A stretch of DNA of 32,084 nt from Omnitrophica WOR_2 bacterium GWF2_43_52 (GCA_001805445.1 MHGF01000024.1:1-32084), one strand, 5' to 3'; positions 18,063 through 25,471 are shown, counted from the stretch's first letter. The notes: generated by a model not told the origin, from the sequence alone. Numbers and translations: made by a program.

Positions 18063-19443
18063 TCCCCCAAGCCCCCCCGGCTATACGGCAAACCGTGGTT
18101 TTATGGGGGAGTTCGGCATGCTCCATTTTGCGGGAGGGACTATACTGCCTCCGCATAATCTTTTACTGTTGGCCGGCATGGCGAAAGATATAGCGGAGTT
18201 GCAATTTTTAGATGCGGTGGCCTTGCGCGCGGATGAAAGCGCGGTTATAGAGCATGTCGCGGGTTTTAATCCGGATATTATATTTGTTAACACGTCTACC
18301 CCTACAGCAGAAGAGGATTGTTCTTTAGGCAAGAAACTCAAGAGCCGCCTTGGAGCGCATCTTGTGTATATGGGGCCGCACGCGGTATATACCGCTCGAG
18401 AGATTTTTGAAAAGACGGGAGCTGAGTATATTCTAATTAACAATACCCCTGAGGTAGTTAAAGCGCTTATAGAGAGATTATCTTTGTCAGTTTACCATTC
18501 TTTTCCCGGAGTATATTGTTATAACAGCGGGAAAATAGAGGGAGAGCCTGTCTCAGGATACGATATTGAACATTTCCCGTTTCCTGCTTGGGGCTATGCC
18601 GCATTGGAAAAATATTTTTACCTGTATACATCCGAATATCCCTATGCAACTATGCTTAGTTCGATAGGCTGTTTGTTTAGATGTAAATTTTGTCCTTATC
18701 CGGTAGCGGTTCAATCTCGATTCGCCGCTATGTCCGCAGAGAGAATTATTTCAGAAATGCAATTTTTAAAGAGTCTTGGTGTAAAAATGATTCTGTTTAG
18801 GGACGCGTTATTCACCGCGGAAAAAAAGAGGATCTACCGCATGTGTGAATTAATGCTTGAGCAAAAGATAGGATTGCTTTGGCGCTGCGAGACGTCCATT
18901 GATTGTGTTGACGAACAATTGCTTCAAAAGATGGCGCAGTCCGGTTGCAGGGGGATCAACTTTGGCATTGAATCCGTGGTTCCAGAAGTGGCAGGGCAGA
19001 TGAACTGCGAATCTAAAAGAAAAGATTTATCTATGACAAAAAAGATATTTCGCGCATGCAGGAGCCTTGGAATTGAAACATTTGCTTTTTTTATCCATGG
19101 ATTGCCTAATGATACCAGGGAAACCATTGAAAGTAACGTCAGGTTTGCAATCGAACTTGGTCCTGACCATGTGCAGTTTTCTATTGTGACTCCTTTTCCA
19201 GGCACAGAACTCTACGCCATCGCGCAAAAGGAAAATTTATTGATTGAGAAGACATGGCATAAGTTTTCCAGCTTAGAGCCGGTTATGGCAACAAGATTCT
19301 TATCAACTTCCGACATAGCGCGCTTGAACAAGTGGGCATACAGAAGATTTTTTATCCGTCCGAGCCGTATTTTAAAAGAATGCCGGCATCCTGGGCGCCT
19401 TTTGCGGCGGGCGATAACGTATCTTCATTGGTTAAAGCGATGA
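18043..19443 (+). CDS. Cobalamin-binding-type radical SAM enzyme with variant B12 domain
   Basis: The 466-residue enzyme has an N-terminal domain with NPPSPPGY, LVYMGPHAVYTAREIF and ILINNTPEVV. In sister proteins the last motif is G-E-x-E; here it is NNTPE, which could weaken or alter cobalamin binding. The core has C210-x3-C214-x2-C217 (SIGCLFRCKFC), FRDALFTAEKKR, FGIESVVPEVA and FIHGLPNDT. It overlaps both neighbours and ends in ATGA with the epimerase. Same superfamily as the genes at 12140, 15457 and 20723, but clearly diverged. Confidence 0.86.
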   Translation: MKISLVNPPSPPGYTANRGFMGEFGMLHFAGGTILPPHNLLLLAGMAKDIAELQFLDAVALRADESAVIEHVAGFNPDIIFVNTSTPTAEEDCSLGKKLKSRLGAHLVYMGPHAVYTAREIFEKTGAEYILINNTPEVVKALIERLSLSVYHSFPGVYCYNSGKIEGEPVSGYDIEHFPFPAWGYAALEKYFYLYTSEYPYATMLSSIGCLFRCKFCPYPVAVQSRFAAMSAERIISEMQFLKSLGVKMILFRDALFTAEKKRIYRMCELMLEQKIGLLWRCETSIDCVDEQLLQKMAQSGCRGINFGIESVVPEVAGQMNCESKRKDLSMTKKIFRACRSLGIETFAFFIHGLPNDTRETIESNVRFAIELGPDHVQFSIVTPFPGTELYAIAQKENLLIEKTWHKFSSLEPVMATRFLSTSDIARLNKWAYRRFFIRPSRILKECRHPGRLLRRAITYLHWLKR

Positions 19444-20456
19444 CAGTATTGGTAACCGGTGCGACAGGATTTATTGGTTCATATCTTGTGGCCGATTTGA
19501 TTTCAAAAGGCGTTAATGTTGTAGCGGTTGTCCGCGACAGTAAAAAGCTCTCGCCTGCTTATCGGGATAAAATACGGTTCATCACATGCGACTTGCGTGA
19601 TAGCGCGGCGTTGCGCGCGCGTCTGGATGCGTTACGGAAGAAAGAACCTGTTTCCAGTATCGTGCATTTGGCAGGCCTTACTGATTTTTACGCTTCATAC
19701 AAAAAGCTTTTTCAGGCTAATGTAGTCCCTACGAGGCTATTGCTTTCCTGGTGCGAGAGCGCTGGAATAGGTAAATTTATCTTTGCCAGCAGCATAGAAT
19801 CGGTGGGGCCTCTTACCTCAAAAGACATTCCCGCCGGAGAAGATATTGAGCCAATGCCTGTGTCAGCCTATGGGCTTTCAAAGTTAGCGGCTGAGCGGCA
19901 TATCAACGACTATAGCGCGCAAAAGCCTTCAACGCCAAAAACACTGATACTCAGGATAGGAAATGTGTATGGCCCAGGCAGTGGATTCCTTGTTCCAGCA
20001 ATTGCCCGCGCAATAGAAAAACGGTCCCCGTTAGTAAGGTGGCGCAGCCTATGGGGAGAATTTATTTACAATCCTATTTTTGTAGCGGATGTAACTAATT
20101 TTATAACCTCTCTTGTGCTGCAGGATAGTGAACATAGCGGAATCTATAATGTGTGTGGCGGAGTATCGCTTAAGCTTGAAGAGTTATACAAAACAATCGC
20201 CGATTGCATTCAGAAAGAGCTTCCCCAGGGGAATGCCCCCGTTTTTGCGGAGTATTTTTTGATGCTAAAAAAATATCTCTTTAAGACAGTAGGCCTTTGT
20301 GATACGCCGACATATTTTTTAGCTGGAGCAAAAGGAAGAAATCACAGATTTTTTTCTATAGATAAGATTCGCTCCGAATTCGGGTTTGCCCCGCTGACGT
20401 CTTTGGAAGAAGGGATACTTCGGACGTTGAATGTGAACGGTAATGCTGGTAAGTAG
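19440..20456 (+). CDS. NAD-dependent epimerase/dehydratase (extended SDR)
   Basis: The 338-residue protein opens with the Rossmann glycine motif GATGFIG (7-13) and has the catalytic SSIES serine region and Y144-x3-K148 (YGLSK). LRIGNVYGPG and NVCGG complete the extended short-chain dehydrogenase pattern typical of sugar-nucleotide 4-epimerases and dehydratases. ATG 19440 overlaps the previous stop as ATGA; an upstream in-frame start would read through the radical SAM C-terminus. It closes the packed operon and probably supplies a modified nucleotide sugar. Confidence 0.86.
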   Translation: MTVLVTGATGFIGSYLVADLISKGVNVVAVVRDSKKLSPAYRDKIRFITCDLRDSAALRARLDALRKKEPVSSIVHLAGLTDFYASYKKLFQANVVPTRLLLSWCESAGIGKFIFASSIESVGPLTSKDIPAGEDIEPMPVSAYGLSKLAAERHINDYSAQKPSTPKTLILRIGNVYGPGSGFLVPAIARAIEKRSPLVRWRSLWGEFIYNPIFVADVTNFITSLVLQDSEHSGIYNVCGGVSLKLEELYKTIADCIQKELPQGNAPVFAEYFLMLKKYLFKTVGLCDTPTYFLAGAKGRNHRFFSIDKIRSEFGFAPLTSLEEGILRTLNVNGNAGK

Positions 20457-20462
20457 TACACC

Positions 20463-20681
20463 GTGACATAAATTTCTGTTATATAGGGCGGAGGTCCTGT
20501 CAAGGTTATGTCTTCGCGGGGACGTTCGTCCGCCGTAGGCGGACTCACTCGGCGTAAATTTCTGCGCTCCCCGCCGTTGGCGGGGAGACCAAGCCGCAGG
20601 AATTTCCGTACGCCCCGCTCACACATAACCTTGCCACCCCCGCTTTCAAGATAAAGCGCGGTAGCATGAATTTATGTCATA
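20463..20681. repeat. Complex multi-hairpin palindromic element
   Basis: This intergenic block is a nested cruciform. The outer arms are GTGACATAAATT (20463-20474) and AATTTATGTCAT (20669-20680). The middle arms are AAGGTTATGT (20502-20511) and ACATAACCTT (20623-20632). Inside are two perfect hairpins, GTCCGCC-GTA-GGCGGAC (20528-20544) and CTCCCCGCC-GTT-GGCGGGGAG (20567-20587), and imperfect arms around TAAATTTCTGCG/CGCAGGAATTTCC. No T-run follows, so it is not a simple terminator. It resembles a composite REP or MITE-like element. No coding signal is seen in it. Confidence 0.75.
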
Positions 20682-20722
20682 ACGCAGTAGAGTAATGTTT
20701 TTAACTCCGCAATGAGGTGAAT

Positions 20723-22159
20723 ATGAAAATTGTAGTTGCTAACAGCATAGGTGTTGATGAGCGCGGTTACCGTATGATTCATTATCCGAGCCGTTGGACT
20801 ACGGGTGTGAAAAGGGCGTATTTCGCATGGTATCCATGGGAATTGGCTTATACGAGCGCTCTTTTGAAACGAGAAACAGATCATGCGGTCAAAATGATTG
20901 ATGGTTGCTGGGAGCGGTTAAATTTCAAAACATATCGGGAAAGGTTAATGAGGGAAACTCCGGATATGTTGATTATGGAGAGTTCCTCTCGGACCATAGA
21001 AGAAGACCTGCTTTTAGCGGAATCGGTGAAGAAAGAGCTGGGAACGAAGATTATTATGGCCGGCCAGCATGCAAGCGCATACCCTGAGGGGATAGCCTCG
21101 CGTGTTGATTATGTATGCGTTGGCGAATATGAATTTACGGTTTTAGATATCGTGAAAGGCATTGAACGTTCCAAAATAGAGGGGCTCTATCCAAATCATC
21201 GCAGAGATCCTTTTGATATTAATCTTCTCCCATGGCCGGAAGATGAAGATATAAGGCGGATTGAATATTGTTATCCTGGGCCTCCCGGCCTTAAGTACCG
21301 GCAGATACAGGCCTATGCTTCCCGTGGATGCCCTTTTCAATGCGGTTTTTGCGTGTGTTCTAATCTTTATTATAACAAGCCGCTGTGGCGTCCCCGCAAG
21401 ACAGATGATGTGGTGAATGAAATTATCTATTTGAAGAATAAATATAATGAAATGGAAGGCATATTTTTTGATGAGGAGGTGCACAATCTGAGTAAACCTC
21501 ATACAGTTGAGCTCTGCAATAAGATTTCTGCCGCGGGGCTTCATAAGCTGCATTATACCGCTATGTGTATGTATAATATGATTGATGAGGAAGTCCTAGA
21601 GCGTATGAAAGAGGCGGGATATTATCAGGTAAGGATAGGCATTGAAACAGCCAGTGATGCGGTAGCCCACGAATCAACAGGGAAGACAAAGATGGATATG
21701 GCAAAATTGTATAAGGTCCTCGAGGCCGCGAAGAAACTTAAAATTGATATATACGGAACCTTTTTGATAGGAGCCTTAGGATCGGATGAAAAGGAGGATT
21801 TAAAAACCGTTGAATTGATTAAAGGGCTTTTGAAAAAGGAATTGATCTGTGAGCTTCAGATTTCCATTTGCACGCCCCAGCCGGGCACTCCTTTCTTTGA
21901 TTATGTTGATAAACAAGGTTTTCTTCTTACTAAAGACTGGCAGCGTTTCGACGGAATGTCGGAATCGGTTATTAGCTATCCGCATTATCCGAAAGAAAGA
22001 ATCGAAGAAGTTTTTAAGAAGGCGGTCGATGCCGGGCACTTTTACCGCGGCCAGCTTGCGCTTAAAAGAGAAGGTTTATTGCCAGTTTTGATCAAGGCGG
22101 TAAGAAAGAGAGGGGTTCTGGGAAGCATAAAGCTGATTTTAAATCAATTATTCCATTGA
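20723..22159 (+). CDS. Cobalamin-binding-type radical SAM enzyme
   Basis: The 478-residue enzyme starts at ATG 20723 with GAGGTGA just upstream; GTG 20717 is part of that ribosome site. The B12-like domain shows KIIMAGQHASAYPEGIA and VCVGEYEFTV. The core has C203-x3-C207-x2-C210 (SRGCPFQCGFC), GIFFDEEVH, VRIGIETASD and GTFLIGALG. An extra cysteine (GFCVC) directly follows the cluster motif. It is separated from the glycan operon by the multi-hairpin element, so it may be transcribed separately. Function probably parallels the other radical SAM enzymes here. Confidence 0.87.
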   Translation: MKIVVANSIGVDERGYRMIHYPSRWTTGVKRAYFAWYPWELAYTSALLKRETDHAVKMIDGCWERLNFKTYRERLMRETPDMLIMESSSRTIEEDLLLAESVKKELGTKIIMAGQHASAYPEGIASRVDYVCVGEYEFTVLDIVKGIERSKIEGLYPNHRRDPFDINLLPWPEDEDIRRIEYCYPGPPGLKYRQIQAYASRGCPFQCGFCVCSNLYYNKPLWRPRKTDDVVNEIIYLKNKYNEMEGIFFDEEVHNLSKPHTVELCNKISAAGLHKLHYTAMCMYNMIDEEVLERMKEAGYYQVRIGIETASDAVAHESTGKTKMDMAKLYKVLEAAKKLKIDIYGTFLIGALGSDEKEDLKTVELIKGLLKKELICELQISICTPQPGTPFFDYVDKQGFLLTKDWQRFDGMSESVISYPHYPKERIEEVFKKAVDAGHFYRGQLALKREGLLPVLIKAVRKRGVLGSIKLILNQLFH

Positions 22160-22200
22160 TAGGTAGGCTTTTAGAGAGTAAATTTAGATTAAATTTTCTA

Positions 22201-22228
22201 TTGACAAATCTAACGGCTATGCTAATAT
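22201..22228 (+). promoter_or_regulatory. Sigma70-type promoter
   Basis: A consensus TTGACA (22201-22206) is followed after 16 bp by TAATAT (22223-22228). It lies 42 bp after the radical SAM stop and about 430 bp before the next gene, so it drives a long leader or a separate small RNA. Confidence 0.6.
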
Positions 22229-22234
22229 TATCAC

Positions 22235-22576
22235 TAAATTAAGCTTGCGTAACTCTTTGATTACCCTTTGATATTAAAGAAGTTCCAGAGAAAAATAGTG
22301 AGCACATAGTTAGAAATAGCCTGCCGTAAGAAGCAATGGAATGAATGATAGGAAGAACAAGAATATAAAAGGCGAACTAATCTCTGAGGGCAAGTAAATT
22401 ACAGTGAGGTTAATCAAAATTTTACTGGTTAGAGGGGGAGTAAATAGCAGCAAAGCGCATATATAAGAGTGTATTTTTTTAATTTAATGACTTAGATAGT
22501 ACAGGAGAAGATCTTGGTCATAGGTTTAAAGATAGGGGGCCGAATTTTAAAGCGAGATTCGGCCCCTCGGTTTTTA
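22235..22576 (+). ncRNA. Putative leader or small RNA, unassigned
   Basis: The stretch between the promoter at 22201-22228 and the strong terminator at 22536-22576 would give an RNA of about 340 nt. It is AT- and purine-rich, has no reading frame with a ribosome site and no match I recognise to 6S RNA, SRP RNA, RNase P or a named riboswitch. It precedes the SurA-like gene, so it may be an attenuated leader or an independent RNA. Confidence 0.4.
22536..22576 (+). terminator. Rho-independent terminator
   Basis: GGGGCCGAAT (22536-22545) pairs over 10 perfect base pairs with ATTCGGCCCC (22557-22566), followed by TCGGTTTTTAT. It lies upstream of the SurA-like gene, so that gene needs either readthrough or its own promoter. 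Confidence 0.75.
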
Positions 22577-22657
22577 TATCAGGAGCGTAACTATAGTAAT
22601 ATCAATGAAATATATTTGAATGGTGATTGTGGGAAAATAAGCAGTAAAAGCTTAAGA

Positions 22658-23662
22658 ATGTATAAGAAAATCGTAGTTATTGCTGTGCTCTTTGCTATGT
22701 TTTCTTTGGGAATAGCGCAAGGCCAAGAAGCAAATATTCCGGTTGCAAATAACAAAGTATCCGAAGACTTGAAAAAGGATGAGCCAAAGTATATAGGTAG
22801 TTTTTTTGATGTCCAGGTTACTGACGCGAATTACTTTTTTATAAGCAGCGTAGTTGATGTGTTTGGGATAAAAGGCGCGCCCAAGCCTTCCACAGCAGAA
22901 GAACGTGAAAAATATATATGGGACCAATTATTACTTTCTTATGAAGCCTTTCGCAGGAATGTCGCGGTGAGCCAGGAAGAGATAGATGTGGAGGTCCGAA
23001 AAATCCTTACTGAAGATAAAGTTACATTTGATTGGAAGAAAGATGCGCAGGCGTATGAAAAATGGGTAAAAGAAAGGACCAATGAGCCGGTTATCCTTTT
23101 TGAAAATCAGCTCAGGCATTTAGTGCAAGTGCAAAAATTGAATGAGCAGATCTTGACGTCTCTTCAGCCAAAAGTATCAGAACATGAGGCATTTCAGGAG
23201 TTTTTGAATGAACATAATTCTTTGAGTGTGGAATTGGTTGAATTTAAAAATAAAAAAGATGCACTGACGTTTTACGCAAAGGTAAAATCAAATTTGAATT
23301 TTTGGGATGAAGAAAAGAATAAAAAAATAAAAGAATTCAGGCGCCCTGGATTTGTGTCTTTGGAGTTTCTTATGGATATCTGGAAATTCTCTAAAAAAGC
23401 TGTCTACCAGATGATGAAACAAAAAATAGGTGCTATCTCCCAGCCGTTTCCTATATATAAGGGTTATGGGGTGTGCAAAATTTTAGAGACGCGCCTAGCA
23501 AACGCCTCAGAGTTTAAGAAATTTAAAGACTCATATTATGGGCAAATCAGAACACGTAAAAAATATGAAGGCGTAGGCGTATGGTTTGGAAACTTAAAAA
23601 AGCAGGCAAATATAAAAATATATTCTAAGGATGAGTTATCCGCAAGGAAACAGCAGTCTTGA
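22658..23662 (+). CDS. SurA-like exported chaperone/peptidyl-prolyl isomerase-type protein
   Basis: The 334-residue protein begins with a signal peptide (YKKIVVIAVLFAMFSLGIAQ). Residues ~30-165 are helical and resemble SurA/PpiD N-terminal chaperone regions, with a DQLLLSYEAFRRNVAVSQEE segment. Residues ~175-290 look like a parvulin-type domain (VSEHEAFQEFLNEHN; KIGAISQPFPIYKGYGVCKI), followed by a C-terminal helix. The parvulin active-site histidines and cysteine are not obvious, so it may be chaperone-only. In-frame codons from 22514 run through the terminator, so ATG 22658, just before the signal peptide, is preferred. It may assist folding of exported proteins such as the giant protein downstream (inference). 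Confidence 0.75.
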   Translation: MYKKIVVIAVLFAMFSLGIAQGQEANIPVANNKVSEDLKKDEPKYIGSFFDVQVTDANYFFISSVVDVFGIKGAPKPSTAEEREKYIWDQLLLSYEAFRRNVAVSQEEIDVEVRKILTEDKVTFDWKKDAQAYEKWVKERTNEPVILFENQLRHLVQVQKLNEQILTSLQPKVSEHEAFQEFLNEHNSLSVELVEFKNKKDALTFYAKVKSNLNFWDEEKNKKIKEFRRPGFVSLEFLMDIWKFSKKAVYQMMKQKIGAISQPFPIYKGYGVCKILETRLANASEFKKFKDSYYGQIRTRKKYEGVGVWFGNLKKQANIKIYSKDELSARKQQS

Positions 23663-23687
23663 TATATTAGCTAAAATGTGTTATACT
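23659..23687 (+). promoter_or_regulatory. Sigma70-type promoter for the riboswitch transcript
   Basis: TTGATA (23659-23664) and TATACT (23682-23687) are separated by exactly 17 bp. The -35 box overlaps the stop codon of the SurA-like gene. Transcription would start near 23694, about 25 nt before the conserved GGCAAAC of the riboswitch aptamer. Confidence 0.65.
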
Positions 23688-23786
23688 TTAAATAGAAAAT
23701 TAGAGAATGGTTTCGAAAAGGCAAACTTCCGCCACAACACATGGCGGACGCGCCAAACAGTATGGCGTGCCGAGCAATCGGGGGGC

Positions 23787-23857
23787 GCCCGCCTGCCTCG
23801 GCATATAGCCGAGGGAAAGCGGGTCTGTACTGCTGGATGGATATCCGGCGGGCAGGC
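23787..23857. repeat. REP-like palindrome inserted in the riboswitch aptamer
   Basis: GCCTGCC (23791-23797) pairs with GGCAGGC (23851-23857), and CCCGCC (23788-23793) with GGCGGG (23847-23852). Inside is a perfect hairpin CTCGGC-ATATA-GCCGAG. The layout of GCCTGCC arms around a GC hairpin resembles the element at 5244-5286. It makes up most of the 106-nt insertion between GACGC and AAAGCC. Confidence 0.6.
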
Positions 23858-23918
23858 AAAGCCGTGCGTCCTAAGTTCTGGGATAGGCAGGTTACCGAAT
23901 AACTATGCTGAAGTTATA

Positions 23919-23949
23919 ATCCCAGATGCGGTTTGTCTGGGATTTTTTT
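23919..23949 (+). terminator. Rho-independent terminator (riboswitch expression platform)
   Basis: ATCCCAGA (23919-23926) and TCTGGGAT (23936-23943) form a perfect 8-bp stem followed by seven T. An identical TCTGGGAT lies upstream at 23877-23884 and can act as antiterminator. Confidence 0.8.
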
Positions 23950-23950
23950 G

Positions 23951-24129
23951 TAGTCTTGTTAAAAAGTGTCAGGCATATAGTAAAAAGTGCCAGGTACAAA
24001 ATAAAAACCAGACAATGCCTCTAAGAAAAAACGGTTTAAAGCGCCTTTACCCTGGAATTGGGGTTTATAACGCCTGTGGAGCAGGGGATGATGCACGCGC
24101 GCTACGCGCGTGTAATCGCGAGGTTAAGC
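23951..24129 (+). other. Leader between terminator and RAYT gene: short direct repeats and a hairpin
   Basis: TAAAAAGTGTCAGGCA (23960-23975) is repeated with two changes 21 bp later (23981-23996). The perfect hairpin CACGCGCG-CTA-CGCGCGTG (24094-24112) lies shortly before the RAYT start codon. Both resemble the boundary sequences that often accompany RAYT or IS200-like elements. No gene is supported here: an in-frame start at 24058 lacks a ribosome site and would add residues unlike the family. Confidence 0.5.
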
Positions 24130-25302
24130 ATGCCCAGGTTACCAAGGATTTATTTAGAAAAGGCGCTGTATTATATCACCACCAGGGGTGATAGCAGCCA
24201 GCATATTTTTAAAGAGGCGGAGGATTTTAAGGTATTTTTAGATTTAGTAAAAAAGTATAAAGAGCAGTATCAATTTAAATTATACGCCTATTGCCTGCTC
24301 CCAGAGCATTTTCACTTGTTGGTAGAATTACCTGACCAAAAAGAGGTGAAAAATAAGATGGGCCCACTCAGTAATATAATGCATGATCTAAATTCCTCCT
24401 ATACGAAATATTTTAACGCGAAATATCAAAGAAAAGGCCATCTTTTTCGCGAAAGGTATAAAGCCGCCTTAATCGAAAAAGAGCAGTATCTTTTAAAGCT
24501 TGCCTGTTATATTCACTTAAATCCCCTGAGGCTGAAGCTCTCAACCTCTGTAGGAGGCTATCCTTACAGCAGTTACAACGCTTACGTAAATCACGAAGGT
24601 ATCGCGAATTCTTATCTTGCTGATGAGAAAGAGGAGATTGCAAGGCTTTTAGAAGGAAAGAGTTACGCGGAATTGATGGATGAAGTTGTCAAAGAGCCTG
24701 ATTGTACGCGCCTACGCCAGAGTTTAAAAAAAGGTATCGTTGGTTCAAGTGCTTTTAAGGAGCAGATAAAGCAGGCGCTCGCCTTACAGATGAAAGAAGG
24801 CGCGATAGAAAAACCTGGCCGTAGAAAAAAAATAGGAATTATTTTTTTCATAGTATTGGTAAGCGGCCTGGGAATATTCTTTACTGTTAAAATGGGCACA
24901 GAGCAAAAAAAAGAAACAAAAGGCGCGCTTTCTGCGTTCCCGCATAAATTCCCGGCGCAGGTCAAAGAATTATTGCGAGAACTGGAAAATACCGAATGGC
25001 AGATTCGCCTTGTTTCTTTGCCGGGAGGCAAGGTCCAGGATGATAGCATCCGTTTTGAAGAAGGGAAATTCTATTCGCGTATTTTTTCGGCAAAGCATTA
25101 TCCGGCATCGGAATATTTTTTGCTTATTGAAGATGACCAGAAAATAATATGGGAGTCAGAACAGCCTGGCGAGGGCGCGGTAGCTTCCTGGCGGGGTGAA
25201 ATCAGAGAAGGCGAAATGGAGGGGGGCCTGCGCCTGCGGTATGCTAACGCGACAACGCAGGATTTTTCTTTTGTAAGCGTGAGCAGTAAAAAAAGAAAAT
25301 AA
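24130..25302 (+). CDS. RAYT (Y1/HUH transposase) fused to a transmembrane helix and an exported beta-rich domain
   Basis: The 390-residue protein starts at ATG 24130, with GAGG 7-8 nt upstream and the typical RAYT opening MPRLPRIYLEKALYYITTRG. Residues 1-175 form the Y1 transposase domain, with the HUH motif H60-F-H62 (PEHFHLLVEL), candidate catalytic tyrosines Y91 and Y94 (SYTKYFN), GHLFRERYKA and CYIHLNPLRL. A KGIVGSSAFKEQIKQAL segment, usual at RAYT ends, follows. A basic stretch (GRRKK, ~230-234) leads into one membrane helix (~235-256). The last ~105 residues (TEWQIRL, D-SIRF, W-E, RGEIREGEMEGG, TTQDFSF) match the exported domain of the genes at 5528 and 25507. Positive-inside topology puts the transposase in the cytoplasm and the extra domain outside. 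RAYTs cut and process REP palindromes; REP-like elements occur in this window. Whether it still transposes or has become a regulator is unknown. Confidence 0.88.
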   Translation: MPRLPRIYLEKALYYITTRGDSSQHIFKEAEDFKVFLDLVKKYKEQYQFKLYAYCLLPEHFHLLVELPDQKEVKNKMGPLSNIMHDLNSSYTKYFNAKYQRKGHLFRERYKAALIEKEQYLLKLACYIHLNPLRLKLSTSVGGYPYSSYNAYVNHEGIANSYLADEKEEIARLLEGKSYAELMDEVVKEPDCTRLRQSLKKGIVGSSAFKEQIKQALALQMKEGAIEKPGRRKKIGIIFFIVLVSGLGIFFTVKMGTEQKKETKGALSAFPHKFPAQVKELLRELENTEWQIRLVSLPGGKVQDDSIRFEEGKFYSRIFSAKHYPASEYFLLIEDDQKIIWESEQPGEGAVASWRGEIREGEMEGGLRLRYANATTQDFSFVSVSSKKRK

Positions 25303-25315
25303 GAGTGAGGCAGTA

Positions 25316-25471
25316 CATGTTAAAAGCGGATATCAGGGTATCAGGAGAATAGGATTTGGAGATTAGGATGCCGGGAGATTAGGGAAAAGACCGGGATTTT
25401 GTTCCCAATATCCTGATACCCCGATCCCCAAATCCCGATCTCCCAATTATCTAATCCCCGCATTTAACAGG
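25316..25471. repeat. Long imperfect inverted repeat upstream of paralog B
   Basis: The ends CATGTTAAAAGCGG (25316-25329) and CCGCATTTAACAGG (25458-25471) are inverted copies with few mismatches. The two ~70-bp arms align without gaps, sharing AGGATTTGG/CCAAATCC and AGATTAGG/CCTGATAC-type words with mainly transition differences. The ends and internal words match the element at 5231-5474. It separates the RAYT fusion from paralog B, ending 35 bp before the ATG. It could be a transcribed hairpin, an operator or a mobile palindrome. Confidence 0.75.

Larger units (their letters stand above)
23695..23950 (+). promoter_or_regulatory. Probable c-di-GMP-I (GEMM) riboswitch, aptamer split by an insertion
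   Basis: The conserved GEMM-I pieces occur in order: GGCAAAC (23720-23726), a hairpin TCCGCCA/TGGCGGA, GACGC (23747-23751), AAAGCC (23858-23863), CCTAAG, GGCAG and GGTTACCGA. In the standard aptamer GACGC and AAAGCC are contiguous; here 106 nt containing a palindrome lie between them. The expression platform is visible. TCTGGGAT (23877-23884) in the aptamer can pair with ATCCCAGA (23919-23926), and the latter is also the 5' arm of the terminator whose 3' arm is again TCTGGGAT. Aptamer folding that hides 23877-23884 would favour termination. Motif recall is from memory, and no covariance search was run. Promoter, aptamer and terminator together make this likely. Downstream genes are the RAYT fusion and, beyond it, the giant protein operon. 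Confidence 0.65.

Noticed and set aside
20463-20681. Multi-hairpin block considered as an ordinary operon terminator
   Set aside because: No T-run follows the hairpins, and the nested arms extend over 200 bp.
22235-22576. Second GEMM riboswitch or 6S RNA considered for the leader RNA
   Set aside because: The GGCAAAC, GACGCAAAGCC and GGTTACCGA words are absent and no 6S-like long closing stem is visible.
24058-24129. Upstream in-frame start for the RAYT fusion
   Set aside because: It crosses a perfect hairpin, lacks a ribosome site, and adds residues before the canonical RAYT opening at 24130.
23631-24191. A 186-codon + strand frame across the SurA-like gene end and the leader
   Set aside because: It runs through a promoter, riboswitch and terminator, has no family resemblance, and ends inside the RAYT gene in another frame.
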